Part shown: positions 35,197-44,526 of the stretch, in pieces | Layout of the letters: each line of letters starts with the position of its first letter | Numbering within the stretch: position 1 is the stretch's first letter | Origin: G965277745 sp965277745 | Lineage (GTDB): Bacteria > Pseudomonadota > Gammaproteobacteria > Cardiobacteriales > Cardiobacteriaceae | Assembly: GCA_965277745.1 (NCBI GenBank) | Contig: OZ255837.1 | Location: 372,001 to 436,000 of the forward strand | Length of the DNA stretch: 64,000 nt | Reading direction: 5' to 3' | Made by a program: the position numbers and the translations under genes | The notes under the pieces: model-generated | Database searches by the model: none | What the model was told of the DNA's origin: nothing | Seen by the model: only the letters and a program-made list of their open reading frames with translations

Positions 35197-35985
35197 TCAG
35201 TCCGCGGCGAAACCAAGCACGTCGGACATATCGTACAAACCCGCAGGACGATCGACGAGCCATTTCGCCGCCGCCAACGCGCCGCGGGCGAAAATGCCGC
35301 GGTCCTGGGCGCGATGGGTCAACTCGATACGCTCGTGGTCATCAAGGAAAAACACGGTATGATCGCCGATAACATCGCCGCCGCGCGCCACCGCGATGCC
35401 GATTTCACCCGAATTGCGTCGCTGTTCGTGCGGATACTTGATAGGACTTTTCAGCGTCGCTTCCCGTTCCGTGGCAATCGCCTGCGCAAGGCGCAACGCG
35501 GTGCCGGACGGCGCGTCCACTTTACGTCGATGGTGCATTTCGAACACTTCCACATCCCAATCCAACGCCTTGGCCGCAAGCCGGCTGACGGCCATCAGGA
35601 GATTCACCCCAAGACTCGTATTGGCGGCGAGCACGATCGGGATATCGTCGGCGGCTTTGGCGATCCAACGGCGGGCTTCCGCGTTAAATCCTGTCGTGCC
35701 GATCATCAAGGGACGATTGTAACGCTGACATAGCGGCAGCAGCACGAGGGTGGCATCCGGATGGCTGAAATCGATGATGATATCGGACTGCAGACACAGC
35801 ACTTCCAAATTGCTGGTCACTTTCAGGGGAATATCCATCGTGCCCACCTCACAGAGCTTACGCCCCGCCCAAGGATGGCCGTCACGAACCGAAGCCGCGC
35901 TCAGCCGACAAGACGGCGCGGCGATCACCGCCTGTGCGAGGACATTCCCCATTTTTCCATTGATTCCATGAATGGCGACGTCCAT
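35197..35985 (-). CDS. dapB: 4-hydroxy-tetrahydrodipicolinate reductase
   Basis: A 262-residue enzyme of the lysine/diaminopimelate route. The NAD(P) loop is VAIHGINGKMGNVLAQAV; the signature EMHHRRKVDAPSGTALRLAQ contains the catalytic His and Lys. The C-terminal strand region EIGIAVARGGDVIGDHTVFF is typical. An AGGGGAT site precedes ATG 35985. About 230 bases separate it from uvrA upstream, with no gene seen in between. Confidence 0.96.
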   Translation of the reverse strand: MDVAIHGINGKMGNVLAQAVIAAPSCRLSAASVRDGHPWAGRKLCEVGTMDIPLKVTSNLEVLCLQSDIIIDFSHPDATLVLLPLCQRYNRPLMIGTTGFNAEARRWIAKAADDIPIVLAANTSLGVNLLMAVSRLAAKALDWDVEVFEMHHRRKVDAPSGTALRLAQAIATEREATLKSPIKYPHEQRRNSGEIGIAVARGGDVIGDHTVFFLDDHERIELTHRAQDRGIFARGALAAAKWLVDRPAGLYDMSDVLGFAAD

Positions 35986-36215
35986 TCCATCCCCTTTTCG
36001 GCAATCTGTTTATCCTGCCGAAGATTTTATCATTTTCTTCGCCAACACTTTTAAGTAAAGCACACCGTCCCGGCTGCGCGGCGTTTCTTGCAAAGTGGCT
36101 TTGTGCGCCCGTTGCCTGGGTTCTTTCGCACGGGCATCGGCGTGGCCGCGCCTGTACGGAGCGAAAATCACCAACCATTTCAATACTTTTCGAGCTTGCA
36201 ACGGAAAAGTAACCC

Positions 36216-39053
36216 CTATTTTTTCTGCGTGGCGGCAAGTATCGGCTGGAGAAACTGCCCGGTGAAGCTCAGCGGGTTTTTCGCCACCGTTTCCGGCGTT
36301 CCCGTGGCGATGATTTCGCCCCCTCCCGAACCGCCTTCCGGGCCGAGATCGATCAACCAGTCCGCCGTCTTGATCACATCGAGATTGTGCTCGATCACCA
36401 CCACGGTGTTTCCTCTGTCGCGCAGACGATGGAGAACGCTAAGCAACTGCTCGACGTCATGGAAATGCAGTCCGGTGGTCGGTTCGTCGAGCACGTACAG
36501 GGTCTTTCCGGTATCGCGCTTGGCAAGCTCGCGCGCAAGCTTCACGCGCTGCGCTTCGCCGCCGGAAAGGGTCACCGCGTTCTGCCCGAGGCACAGGTAC
36601 GAAAGCCCCACGTCGCAAAGGGTTTGCAATTTGCGCGCAAGCGCCGGAATATTGGCGAAAAACGCCTGCGCCTCTTCCACACTCATCGCCAGCACCTCAT
36701 CAATGTTTTTCCCTTTATAGGCGATTTCCAGGGTCTCGAGGTTGTAGCGTTTGCCCTTGCAGACATCACAGGCGACAAATACGTCCGGCAGAAAATGCAT
36801 TTCCACCTTGATCACGCCATCTCCCTTACAGGCCTCGCATCTACCACCCTTGACGTTGAAGGAAAACCGCCCCGGTCGATAGCCGCGCGTCCGCGCTTCT
36901 TTGGTGGCGGCGAACAACTCGCGGATGGCGGTAAAAATGCCAGTGTAGGTGGCCGGGTTGGAACGCGGCGTACGCCCGATCGGGCTTTGATCGATGTTGA
37001 CGACCTTGTCGAACTGCGCCAAACCGTTGACCGCGGTGAATGGTTGCGGATCTTCGCTCGCGCGGTGAAGTTGCCTGGCCACTGCCTTGTAGAAGGTATC
37101 ATTGATCAGGGTGGATTTACCGGAGCCGGAAACGCCTGTCACACAGGTGAAAAGTCCGACCGGCAGTGTCATATCGACTTTCTTGAGATTGTGTCCGCAG
37201 GCGCCTTCAAGACGCACGACACGTTCTCGATCAAACGGTACACGTCGCCCGGGAAAGGTGATTCGCGCGCGTCCGGAAAGGTAGTCTCCGGTCAGTGAGT
37301 CGCGGCAGGCGGCGATCTCGAGCGGCGTTCCCTTGGCGATTACCTGTCCGCCGTGGACGCCAGCGCCCGGCCCGATATCGACGACGAAATCCGCCGCGCG
37401 GATCGCCTCCTCGTCGTGCTCGACGACGATGATGGTATTGCCGCGCTCGCGTAGCGCAAGCAGAGAATCAAGCAAGCGGCCATTGTCGCGTTGATGCAGG
37501 CCGATCGATGGCTCGTCGAGCACATACATAACGCCGACCAGTCCGGCGCCGATCTGCGAGGCGAGACGGATGCGTTGCGCCTCGCCCCCGGAAAGCGTCT
37601 CGGCACTGCGCGCGAGGGTGAGATAATTGAGCCCGACATCGACGAGAAAGCCAAGCCGGTCGCGAATTTCCTTGAGAATTTTCGCGGCGATTTCCCCGCG
37701 CGCGCCCGAAAGTGTCAACTCCTTGGCCCAGGTTTCCGCTTCCGCGATGGAAAGACGATTCACCTGCGGGAGACTCATCCCATTGATCAAGACATGACAC
37801 GACGCGCGATTCAAGCGTCCGCCTTTGCAGGCCGGGCATACGCGGTTGTTCAGATAGCGGCTGATTTCCTCGCGTACACTCGCGCGCTCGGTTTCGTGAT
37901 AGCGGCGGTTCATCGCGGTGATCACGCCTTCCCAGACCGTTTCACGCCAACGCTTCTTGCCGTGACGTCCGATCGACGGCATCTTTATCCGCGTCTGTCC
38001 CGAACCGTAGAGAACCACCTCCTGAATCTTTTTCGGTAACGCGGCGAAGGCGGTATCCTTGAGATCGAAATCATAGTGTGCGGCGAGCGCCTCCATCTGC
38101 GGATAGAAATACGGTGTGCGCCGATCCCAGCCGCGTACCGCCCCGGCGGCGATGGAAAGATCCGGATGGGCGATCACTTTTTGCGGATCGATGAACACCT
38201 CCACCCCGAGGCCGTCGCATTGAGGACAAGCGCCATGCGGACTGTTGAAGGAAAACATCCGAGGTTCGAGTTCCTCAAGCGACCAGCCGCACACCGGACA
38301 GGCGTATTGCGCGGAAAATGTCTGTGGTGACACGCTGCCGTCCAGAGAAACCAATTGCGCCAAACCGTCGCCAAGCCCCAGGGTGGTTTCGAGCGACTCG
38401 GCGAGTCTTTGCGCGTTTTCCCCGCGGATCGCGAAGCGGTCGACGACGACGCCGATGTCGTGCTTACGTTTGACGTCGATCTGCGGCAGGGTGTCGAGCT
38501 CGTGGATTTCACCATCGATACGCACCCGCACGAAACCCTGGCGGCGCAGATCCGCGAACAACTCCAGATGCTCGCCCTTGCGCCCCTGCACCAGCGGCGC
38601 GATCAGCATCACCCGGCTTCCCTGCGGCAAGGCGAGAATCTGATCGACCATCTGCGAAACCGTCTGGGCATCGAGGGCGATATGGTGATCCGGACAGTGC
38701 GGCACCCCAACCCGGGCGAACAGAAGACGCAAATAATCGTGGATTTCGGTGATCGTGCCGACCGTCGAGCGCGGATTGTGGGAGGTCGATTTCTGCTCGA
38801 TGGAAATTGCCGGAGACAGTCCCTCGATATGATCGACATCGGGCTTGTCCATCATCGCCAGGAACTGCCGCGCATAGGCGGACAGGGACTCGACATAGCG
38901 CCGCTGCCCCTCCGCGTAGATCGTATCGAAGGCGAGCGATGATTTGCCGGAGCCGGAAAGTCCGGTGATCACGATCATTTTGTCACGCGGCAGATCAAGA
39001 TCGATATTTTTCAGATTGTGGGTGCGCGCCCCACGAATGGCGATCGTCTCCAT
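36216..39053 (-). CDS. uvrA: Excinuclease ABC subunit A
   Basis: A 945-residue damage-recognition ATPase of nucleotide excision repair. Two ABC modules are visible: Walker A ITGLSGSGKSSLAFDTIYAE and GVSGSGKSTLINDTFYKA, and signatures YLTLARSAETLSGGEAQRIR and YLCLGQNAVTLSGGEAQRVK. Zinc-finger cysteines are CPVCGWSLEEL and CEACKGDG with CDVCKGKR. ATG 39053 is the standard start (METIAIRGARTHNLKNIDLD). A -10-like TACAAT lies at 39082-39087, but I saw no LexA box in the 137-base gap to the divergent DAHP synthase gene. Confidence 0.97.
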   Translation of the reverse strand: METIAIRGARTHNLKNIDLDLPRDKMIVITGLSGSGKSSLAFDTIYAEGQRRYVESLSAYARQFLAMMDKPDVDHIEGLSPAISIEQKSTSHNPRSTVGTITEIHDYLRLLFARVGVPHCPDHHIALDAQTVSQMVDQILALPQGSRVMLIAPLVQGRKGEHLELFADLRRQGFVRVRIDGEIHELDTLPQIDVKRKHDIGVVVDRFAIRGENAQRLAESLETTLGLGDGLAQLVSLDGSVSPQTFSAQYACPVCGWSLEELEPRMFSFNSPHGACPQCDGLGVEVFIDPQKVIAHPDLSIAAGAVRGWDRRTPYFYPQMEALAAHYDFDLKDTAFAALPKKIQEVVLYGSGQTRIKMPSIGRHGKKRWRETVWEGVITAMNRRYHETERASVREEISRYLNNRVCPACKGGRLNRASCHVLINGMSLPQVNRLSIAEAETWAKELTLSGARGEIAAKILKEIRDRLGFLVDVGLNYLTLARSAETLSGGEAQRIRLASQIGAGLVGVMYVLDEPSIGLHQRDNGRLLDSLLALRERGNTIIVVEHDEEAIRAADFVVDIGPGAGVHGGQVIAKGTPLEIAACRDSLTGDYLSGRARITFPGRRVPFDRERVVRLEGACGHNLKKVDMTLPVGLFTCVTGVSGSGKSTLINDTFYKAVARQLHRASEDPQPFTAVNGLAQFDKVVNIDQSPIGRTPRSNPATYTGIFTAIRELFAATKEARTRGYRPGRFSFNVKGGRCEACKGDGVIKVEMHFLPDVFVACDVCKGKRYNLETLEIAYKGKNIDEVLAMSVEEAQAFFANIPALARKLQTLCDVGLSYLCLGQNAVTLSGGEAQRVKLARELAKRDTGKTLYVLDEPTTGLHFHDVEQLLSVLHRLRDRGNTVVVIEHNLDVIKTADWLIDLGPEGGSGGGEIIATGTPETVAKNPLSFTGQFLQPILAATQKK

Positions 39054-39130
39054 GGCAACCCGGCAGCAAAACAAACCGGTCATTGTAGCAAAGTCCCTGC
39101 CGAGACCTGATCACGCCGACGCGCAAGCGA

Positions 39131-39158
39131 TTGCAATTTTACCGTTTTGTCCTAGACT
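39131..39158 (+). promoter_or_regulatory. Promoter of the DAHP synthase gene
   Basis: TTGCAA (39131-39136) and TAGACT (39153-39158) are separated by 16 bases, 32 bases before the ATG. No TyrR or TrpR box was recognised. Confidence 0.55.
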
Positions 39159-39190
39159 GAACGCATCTCATCAGCCACAAAAAAACGACC

Positions 39191-40249
39191 ATGCCCATAG
39201 ACAAAGACCTGCACGACTGGCGGATCGGCGAACAGACGCCGCTGCTCAGCCCGAAAGCACTCGGCGACGCCCATCCCGTCACCGCAAAAGCGAAAAGAAC
39301 GGTTCTCCAAGGCCGCACGGCGGTGTGCGATATTCTCGACCGAAAGGACACACGGAAAATCCTCATCGTCGGTCCCTGTTCGATCCACGATCCCGAAGCG
39401 GCGATGCGATACGCGGAAAAACTCAACACCCTCGCCGCCGCGGTCGCCGACACCTTTTTGATCATCATGCGCGTATACTTTGAAAAGCCGCGCACCACGA
39501 CCGGCTGGAAAGGCCTGATCAACGACCCCTGTCTGAACGACACCTTCGATATCGAAAAAGGGCTGCATATCGCCCGCCAACTGCTGATCGACATCAATGA
39601 ACTGGGCCTTCCGGCGGGCACTGAAGCACTCGATCCGATCACCCCGCAATACATCGGCGACCTGATCAGCTGGACAGCGATCGGCGCGCGCACCGCCGAA
39701 TCGCAGAAACACCGCGAAATGTCTTCCGGGCTTTCCACCCCGGTCGGCTTCAAAAACGGTACCGACGGCTCCCTGGCGATCGCGCTCAACGCGATCGAAT
39801 CCGCCTCTCGTCCACACTGTTTTCTCGGTATCGATGCCAACGGGGTGACAGCGGTCACACGCAGTCGCGGCAATCCTTATGGCCATGTCGTTTTGCGCGG
39901 CGGCAACGGCGGCCCGAACTACGATTCGGTAAACGTCACCCTGTGCGAGGAAGCATTGCGCAAAAAAAGGCTCGTCGCCAATCTGATCATCGACTGCTCG
40001 CACGCCAATTCCAACAAGGATCCACAGCGCCAAACGCTGGTAATGAAAGATGTCATCAACCAGATCGCCGACGGCAATCGATCGATCGTCGGCCTGATGC
40101 TGGAAAGCAACATCAACGCCGGCAAGCAGACACTGGGCGCCGATCCGAAAAGCCTCGCCTACGGCGTTTCGATCACCGACGCGTGCATCGACTGGGTAAC
40201 CACCGAAGCGGCCATTCGTCACGCCGACGCACAGCTGAAGCGGCAATGA
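39191..40249 (+). CDS. aroG: 3-deoxy-7-phosphoheptulonate (DAHP) synthase, class I
   Basis: A 352-residue enzyme condensing PEP and erythrose 4-phosphate, first step of the shikimate route. Family motifs: ILIVGPCSIHDPEAAMRYAE, MRVYFEKPRTTTGWKGLIND, GARTAESQKHREMSSGLSTP and IIDCSHANSNKDPQRQ (metal His). Which aromatic amino acid inhibits it cannot be told from what I see, so aroG is used as a family label for AroF/G/H. It shares an ATGA with rsmD. Confidence 0.92.
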   Translation: MPIDKDLHDWRIGEQTPLLSPKALGDAHPVTAKAKRTVLQGRTAVCDILDRKDTRKILIVGPCSIHDPEAAMRYAEKLNTLAAAVADTFLIIMRVYFEKPRTTTGWKGLINDPCLNDTFDIEKGLHIARQLLIDINELGLPAGTEALDPITPQYIGDLISWTAIGARTAESQKHREMSSGLSTPVGFKNGTDGSLAIALNAIESASRPHCFLGIDANGVTAVTRSRGNPYGHVVLRGGNGGPNYDSVNVTLCEEALRKKRLVANLIIDCSHANSNKDPQRQTLVMKDVINQIADGNRSIVGLMLESNINAGKQTLGADPKSLAYGVSITDACIDWVTTEAAIRHADAQLKRQ

Positions 40250-40818
40250 ACCGTCCGCGCGAAGTTCGTCATCACCTCCGAATCATCGCCGGGCGTCATC
40301 GCGGGCGCAAACTGGCGGTACTCGATCAGCCAACATTGCGTCCGAGTCCGAATCGGGTACGCGAAACCGTGGGCAACTGGTTACAGTTCGAATTGCCGGG
40401 AGCGCATCTTTTCGACGCCTTCGCCGGTAGCGGCGCGATGGGCCTGGAAGCGCTGTCGAGGGGGGCGGCAAGCGTCCTGTTCAGCGAAACCAGCGCCAAA
40501 GCCGCGAAGCAAATTCGTGATACCCTTGCCTCTTGGAAAGAAGCCCACGGGCGGGTGCTGACTCGCGATGCGATGCGCCTTCCGCCGCCTGCGGCCCGCT
40601 ACGATATCATCTTTCTCGATCCGCCCTTCCCCCTGTTTCTGCATCAGGCCGCGGTGGACAAATTCGCTTGCGACAAATGGCTCGAGGCAAACGGAAAACT
40701 CTATCTGGAAATGCCGTTTCCCGCGAGTGAACTGGTTCTTCCGCCTGGCTGGCAGTGGCTGAAATCCGCGCGGGCGGGGCAAGTGTGTTTCGGCCTCGTC
40801 GCCAGGAAAAACCGATGA
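40246..40818 (+). CDS. rsmD: 16S rRNA (guanine966-N2)-methyltransferase
   Basis: A 190-residue SAM methyltransferase. RIIAGRHRGRKLAVL and RPSPNRVRETVGNWL are the RsmD N-terminal signatures, HLFDAFAGSGAMGLEALSRG is the SAM site and YDIIFLDPPFPLFL the catalytic D/NPPF motif. ATG 40246 overlaps the preceding TGA, and its own stop overlaps coaD (ATGA). Confidence 0.95.
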   Translation: MNRPREVRHHLRIIAGRHRGRKLAVLDQPTLRPSPNRVRETVGNWLQFELPGAHLFDAFAGSGAMGLEALSRGAASVLFSETSAKAAKQIRDTLASWKEAHGRVLTRDAMRLPPPAARYDIIFLDPPFPLFLHQAAVDKFACDKWLEANGKLYLEMPFPASELVLPPGWQWLKSARAGQVCFGLVARKNR

Positions 40819-41312
40819 CACAACCACGCTGTGCCCTCTATCCCGGTACCTTCGACCCGATCACCGTCGGACATCAGGACATCATCGAACGCAGCAGCAA
40901 ACTGTGTGACGAACTCTACGTCTGTGTGGCGATCGGGCACCACAAATCCACCTTGTTCACCCTGCAAGAGCGCACCGCGATGGTCGAGGAAATTCTTCCG
41001 GATCTCGAGTTACGTTGCCGGGTACGCATCATCCCCTATGAAGGACTGTTGATCGATCTGTGCCATACACTCGGCGCGACGCAGATCCTGCGCGGTCTGC
41101 GCGCGGTGTCCGATCTCGAATACGAATTGCAGCTTGCCGCGATGAACCGTCAACTCGACCCAGAAATCGAAACCGTCTTTCTCACTCCATCGGAGAACTT
41201 GTCATTCATCTCTTCGACAATGGTGCGCGAAGTGGCAAAACTCGGAGGCGATGTCGGCCACCTGGTGCACGATAAAGTTAAGAAAAATTTATCTTTGAAG
41301 GTTTGTTCCTGA
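40815..41312 (+). CDS. coaD: Phosphopantetheine adenylyltransferase
   Basis: A 165-residue nucleotidyltransferase of coenzyme A synthesis. ALYPGTFDPITVGHQDIIER carries the TxGH motif; GLRAVSDLEYELQLAAMNR and SFISSTMVREVAKLGGDV are standard. The start at 40815 fits the family length. The rsmD-coaD pair is conserved in many proteobacteria. Confidence 0.96.
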   Translation: MTQPRCALYPGTFDPITVGHQDIIERSSKLCDELYVCVAIGHHKSTLFTLQERTAMVEEILPDLELRCRVRIIPYEGLLIDLCHTLGATQILRGLRAVSDLEYELQLAAMNRQLDPEIETVFLTPSENLSFISSTMVREVAKLGGDVGHLVHDKVKKNLSLKVCS

Positions 41313-41330
41313 CTCTCTCTTGTGTATAGT
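41303..41330 (+). promoter_or_regulatory. Candidate promoter of the small lipoprotein gene
   Basis: TTGTTC (41303-41308) and TATAGT (41325-41330) are 16 bases apart. The pair starts inside the last codons of coaD and lies 58 bases before the lipoprotein ATG. Confidence 0.5.
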
Positions 41331-41388
41331 AATCTATGTCATTTTTGACCTTAATTAACTAAGGAATCGTAACTAAGGAGATTTTCTT

Positions 41389-41613
41389 ATGAAAACTGCC
41401 CCGAAATTTACCGCGCTGCTCGCGACCACCGTTCTTTTCGCCGGTTGTGCCAGCACCTCTTCCGAAGGCGACCTGGCCGCGATGAAAGCTTCTATCGACG
41501 AAGCGCGCGCCGCCGCCGTCCAGGCCAATCAGTATTCTCAGCAAGCATTGCAACTGGCGCAGCAAAACGCCGCCAAGATCGATCGCGTTTTCCGTAAATC
41601 GCAGATGAAGTGA
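41389..41613 (+). CDS. Small Lpp/OprI-like alanine-zipper lipoprotein
   Basis: A 74-residue protein with signal and lipobox (ALLATTVLFAGC, Cys 20). The mature part is a short heptad-patterned helix rich in Ala (AAVQANQYSQQALQLAQQNA) and ends FRKSQMK. A terminal lysine is what allows Braun's lipoprotein to be linked to peptidoglycan; whether that happens here is inference. It has its own promoter, an AAGGAG site and a strong terminator, so it is probably a highly expressed monocistronic gene. Confidence 0.85.
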   Translation: MKTAPKFTALLATTVLFAGCASTSSEGDLAAMKASIDEARAAAVQANQYSQQALQLAQQNAAKIDRVFRKSQMK

Positions 41614-41635
41614 TGTCTGCTGCGCAAAAAAGAAA

Positions 41636-41659
41636 ACGGACGCCCGCGCGTCCGTTTTT
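41636..41659 (+). terminator. Intrinsic terminator of the small lipoprotein gene
   Basis: A perfect 8-bp stem, ACGGACGC with GCGTCCGT, has a CCGC loop and is followed by TTTT. It ends just before the rpsP promoter. Confidence 0.9.
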
Positions 41660-41678
41660 ATCACCCGTCCTCTCGCTG

Positions 41679-41684
41679 TATAAT
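41679..41684 (+). promoter_or_regulatory. -10 element of the rpsP operon promoter
   Basis: A perfect TATAAT lies 38 bases before the rpsP ATG. The -35 position falls in the T tract of the preceding terminator (TTTTAT, 17 bases upstream) and is weak. Confidence 0.55.
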
Positions 41685-41722
41685 ACAACTCTGTTTTTTC
41701 ACCAGCTCGCTAAGGAAGCAGC

Positions 41723-41980
41723 ATGTTAGCTATCCGACTCTCCCGTGGCGGCGCCAAAAAGCGTCCTTTTTATCACGTCGTTGCAACGGACAGCCGAAAC
41801 GCGCGTGACGGTGGTTTTATTGAACGTCTCGGTTTTTTCAACCCAATCGCCCGCGGCCGGGAAGAAGCCCTGCGCCTCGATATCGAACGCATCGAATATT
41901 GGCAATCCCAAGGCGGTCAGTTGAGTGACCGTGTCAAAAGCCTGATCAAAAAATACAAAGTATCCGCAAAAAGCGAATAA
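41723..41980 (+). CDS. rpsP: 30S ribosomal protein S16
   Basis: An 85-residue protein starting MLAIRLSRGGAKKRPFYHVV, the invariant S16 opening; GFFNPIARGREEALRLDIER follows. It is the first gene of the classical rpsP-rimM-trmD-rplS operon, complete here. Confidence 0.98.
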   Translation: MLAIRLSRGGAKKRPFYHVVATDSRNARDGGFIERLGFFNPIARGREEALRLDIERIEYWQSQGGQLSDRVKSLIKKYKVSAKSE

Positions 41981-41983
41981 GCG

Positions 41984-42547
41984 GTGAGCGAACGGCGCAA
42001 ACGCATCGCGCTGGGTCGCATCATCGGCATCCACGGACTGCGCGGCTGGGTGAAGATTCATTCCGACTGCCGCCCCCGTGAAGCGATTTTCACCTACCAT
42101 GAATTTACCGCCGAACGCGCTGAACAATTCTCCCAAGGCGTGTCTTTATCGCTACGCGAAGGCCGTCTTCATAGCAAAGGACTGATCGCGCATTTCGACG
42201 GCATCGACGAGCGCAATCAGGCGATCCCATTGCTCGGCTCGACCCTGAGCGTCACCCGTAGCGCCCTTGCGGAACCGGAAAACGGCGAGTACTATTGGGT
42301 CGATCTGATTGGCTTGCAAGTCGTCAATCGCGAAGGCGAGACACTCGGCGAGGTTCGCGAACTATTCGAAACCGGCGCCAACGACGTCTTGGTCGTGGCC
42401 GGAAAAACCGGGGAACTGTTGATTCCCTTTCTCACCGGCACCTACATCGACACGGTGGATTTTCCTACCCGCCGCCTGCATGTCGATTGGTATCGCGAGT
42501 GGTCCACGCGCGGGGCAAAAGAGCACTCCGATCACGATGCGCATTGA
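41984..42547 (+). CDS. rimM: Ribosome maturation factor RimM
   Basis: A 187-residue 30S assembly factor. The start is GTG at 41984, 3 bases after rpsP. The N-terminal domain begins IALGRIIGIHGLRGWVKIHS; the PRC-barrel domain has GEYYWVDLIGLQVVNREGET and ELLIPFLTGTYIDTVDFPTR. It overlaps trmD by 11 bases. Confidence 0.96.
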   Translation: MSERRKRIALGRIIGIHGLRGWVKIHSDCRPREAIFTYHEFTAERAEQFSQGVSLSLREGRLHSKGLIAHFDGIDERNQAIPLLGSTLSVTRSALAEPENGEYYWVDLIGLQVVNREGETLGEVRELFETGANDVLVVAGKTGELLIPFLTGTYIDTVDFPTRRLHVDWYREWSTRGAKEHSDHDAH

Positions 42548-43292
42548 TTTCGTCAGTATTTTCCCCGATTCGATAGCCAACTGGTTCAACCAAGGCGTGA
42601 TCGCGCGCGCCGTGAAAAAAAAAGTGCTCTTATTTAACTATCTTGATCTGCGCCGATTCAGCGACGATCGCAACGGACGCATCGACAACCGACCTTTCGG
42701 CGGCGGCCCCGGCATGGTCATACGCTACGAACCTCTCGCCCGCGCCGCGCGCGCCCTCGCAAACGAAACGGAGACAACACCGTTTCAAATCTATCTCGGT
42801 CCTCAGGGAGAGCGCTTCGATCACACACTTGCCGAAGCACTCGCCGACAAAGCGCATCTCGTTCTTTGGTGCGGACGCTATGAAGGGCTGGACCAGCGCT
42901 TCATCGAGCAAACCATCGACGCGGAGATCTCCGTTGGCGATTTCGTCCTGTCCGGGGGAGAAATGGCCGCGGCGATCGTCGCCGACGCCGTTTGCCGCCT
43001 GATTCCAGGCGTATTGGGAGACCCGGCTTCCGCCCGCGAAGATTCGTTTCACGATAAAATACTCGACCATCCGCACTACACACGCCCGGAAAATACTGGT
43101 AAAATGAGCGTCCCTGAGATTTTGCTCAGTGGAGACCATGCCCGTATCGCCCGTTGGCGATTGAAACAAGCCTTGGGCAAAACATTCGTGCAACGTCCCG
43201 ACCTTTTCGTTCAGTTGCAACTGAACGACGAGCACAAGACGCTGTTGAATGAATTTTTAGCTGAATATACCATTTCCGGAGAGCCGTCATGA
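42537..43292 (+). CDS. trmD: tRNA (guanine37-N1)-methyltransferase
   Basis: A 251-residue SPOUT methyltransferase. MRIDFVSIFPDSIANWFNQG is the usual start; the SAM trefoil knot is HLVLWCGRYEGLDQRFIE and ISVGDFVLSGGEMAAAIV; HPHYTRPENTG completes the signature. It overlaps rplS by ATGA. Confidence 0.97.
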   Translation: MRIDFVSIFPDSIANWFNQGVIARAVKKKVLLFNYLDLRRFSDDRNGRIDNRPFGGGPGMVIRYEPLARAARALANETETTPFQIYLGPQGERFDHTLAEALADKAHLVLWCGRYEGLDQRFIEQTIDAEISVGDFVLSGGEMAAAIVADAVCRLIPGVLGDPASAREDSFHDKILDHPHYTRPENTGKMSVPEILLSGDHARIARWRLKQALGKTFVQRPDLFVQLQLNDEHKTLLNEFLAEYTISGEPS

Positions 43293-43657
43293 GCAACATC
43301 ATCGACACCTTGGAGCGGGAACAGTTCAAAACCGATCTGCCTGCATTCAACCCCGGCGACACACTGGTCGTCCAAGTCAAGGTTCGCGAGGGAAACCGCG
43401 AACGCCTGCAAGCTTTCGAAGGGGTCTGCATCGCCAAGAAAAACCGCGGTATCGGCTCTTCGTTCACCGTGCGCAAAATCTCCCATGGAGAAGGGGTGGA
43501 ACGCGTTTTTCAAGCCCATAGCCCATTGCTCGATTCCGTCGTGATCAAGCGCCGTGGCGATGTGCGCCGCGCGAAACTCTACTACTTGCGCGGTCGCGAA
43601 GGCAAGGCCGCGCGGATCAAAGAAAAGCTCAACAGCAAAAAGGCGCAAAAAAACTGA
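43289..43657 (+). CDS. rplS: 50S ribosomal protein L19
   Basis: A 122-residue protein. PAFNPGDTLVVQVKVREGNR, QAFEGVCIAKKNRGIGSSFT and GVERVFQAHSPLLDSVVIKR are the L19 blocks. It ends with a lysine-rich tail. The cysQ-like gene starts 8 bases later, so the operon may continue. Confidence 0.98.
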   Translation: MSNIIDTLEREQFKTDLPAFNPGDTLVVQVKVREGNRERLQAFEGVCIAKKNRGIGSSFTVRKISHGEGVERVFQAHSPLLDSVVIKRRGDVRRAKLYYLRGREGKAARIKEKLNSKKAQKN

Positions 43658-43665
43658 TCCCGGCA

Positions 43666-44526
43666 ATGCAATCTCGTGTTTTCGAGGATTGCATTCGCGA
43701 AATCGCCGCTCTGTGTACCCTTACCAGTGCGGCGATTTTGCCCTATTACGGCGATCGTAGCCGCCTAGTCATTCGCGAAAAATCCAATCACACCCCACTG
43801 ACCGAAGCGGATCTCGCCGCCCATCGCCTCCTTGTCGCGGGACTGCCGGCGATCATTTCCCTGCCGGTGATCAGTGAAGAATCACAGGCGGAGACGCAGT
43901 ATCGCCCACTCCTCGACTACTGGCTGATCGACCCGATCGACGGTACTCGCGAATTCATCGCCGGCCGCGAAGAATTTTGCATTTCCATCGCCCGCATCCG
44001 CGATCATCGCCCGGTAATCGGCTTTATCTATTCTCCGACTAGCAAACGTTACTGGTATGCGATAAAAGGTCACGGCGCTTATTTCGCCGCGCCCGGAGAA
44101 TCGACTCGCCGCCTTTACTGCCGTCCGTATCACGAAGATCGTCTCACCCTGATCACCGCACACATGAAAATGAGTCGACGCATGAACACCTATCTTGCCA
44201 CCGCTTTCGGTAAGTTCGCGCACGTAACAAGCGGTAGCGCATTGAAATTCTGCGCGATCGCCGAAGGTAAAGCGGACATCTATCCGAAAATTTCCGCCAC
44301 TACCAGCGAATGGGACACCGCGGCAGGTGACATTCTTCTAAGCGAAGCGGGTGGTGGCCTGAGATACTTCGGCAACACCCGCCGTCGATACGGTCTGGAT
44401 GAGACAACCCTGAACCCGCCGTTCATCGCCTATGGTGCCGGCCACACAGCGCGAGCGCGTCAACGTTGGTTCGACCTGATGGCCGCACAATTCGCCGCGG
44501 AACATCGGCAGCCGCTCGATCCCTGA
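43666..44526 (+). CDS. cysQ: 3'(2'),5'-bisphosphate nucleotidase CysQ
   Basis: A 286-residue Mg2+-dependent phosphatase of the inositol-monophosphatase fold that clears PAP from sulfate assimilation. PLTEADLAAHRLLVAGL, the metal site LIDPIDGTREFIAGREEF and ATTSEWDTAAGDILLSEAGG are characteristic. An IMP-type substrate cannot be excluded. Its TGA shares one base with the next ATG. Confidence 0.9.
   Translation: MQSRVFEDCIREIAALCTLTSAAILPYYGDRSRLVIREKSNHTPLTEADLAAHRLLVAGLPAIISLPVISEESQAETQYRPLLDYWLIDPIDGTREFIAGREEFCISIARIRDHRPVIGFIYSPTSKRYWYAIKGHGAYFAAPGESTRRLYCRPYHEDRLTLITAHMKMSRRMNTYLATAFGKFAHVTSGSALKFCAIAEGKADIYPKISATTSEWDTAAGDILLSEAGGGLRYFGNTRRRYGLDETTLNPPFIAYGAGHTARARQRWFDLMAAQFAAEHRQPLDP

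Noticed and set aside
36010..36201. 63-codon ORF between dapB and uvrA
   Set aside because: Basic, featureless sequence without a ribosome-binding site; the gap is better left empty.
39054..39190. LexA (SOS) box expected before uvrA
   Set aside because: No CTG-N10-CAG site was found in the divergent gap.
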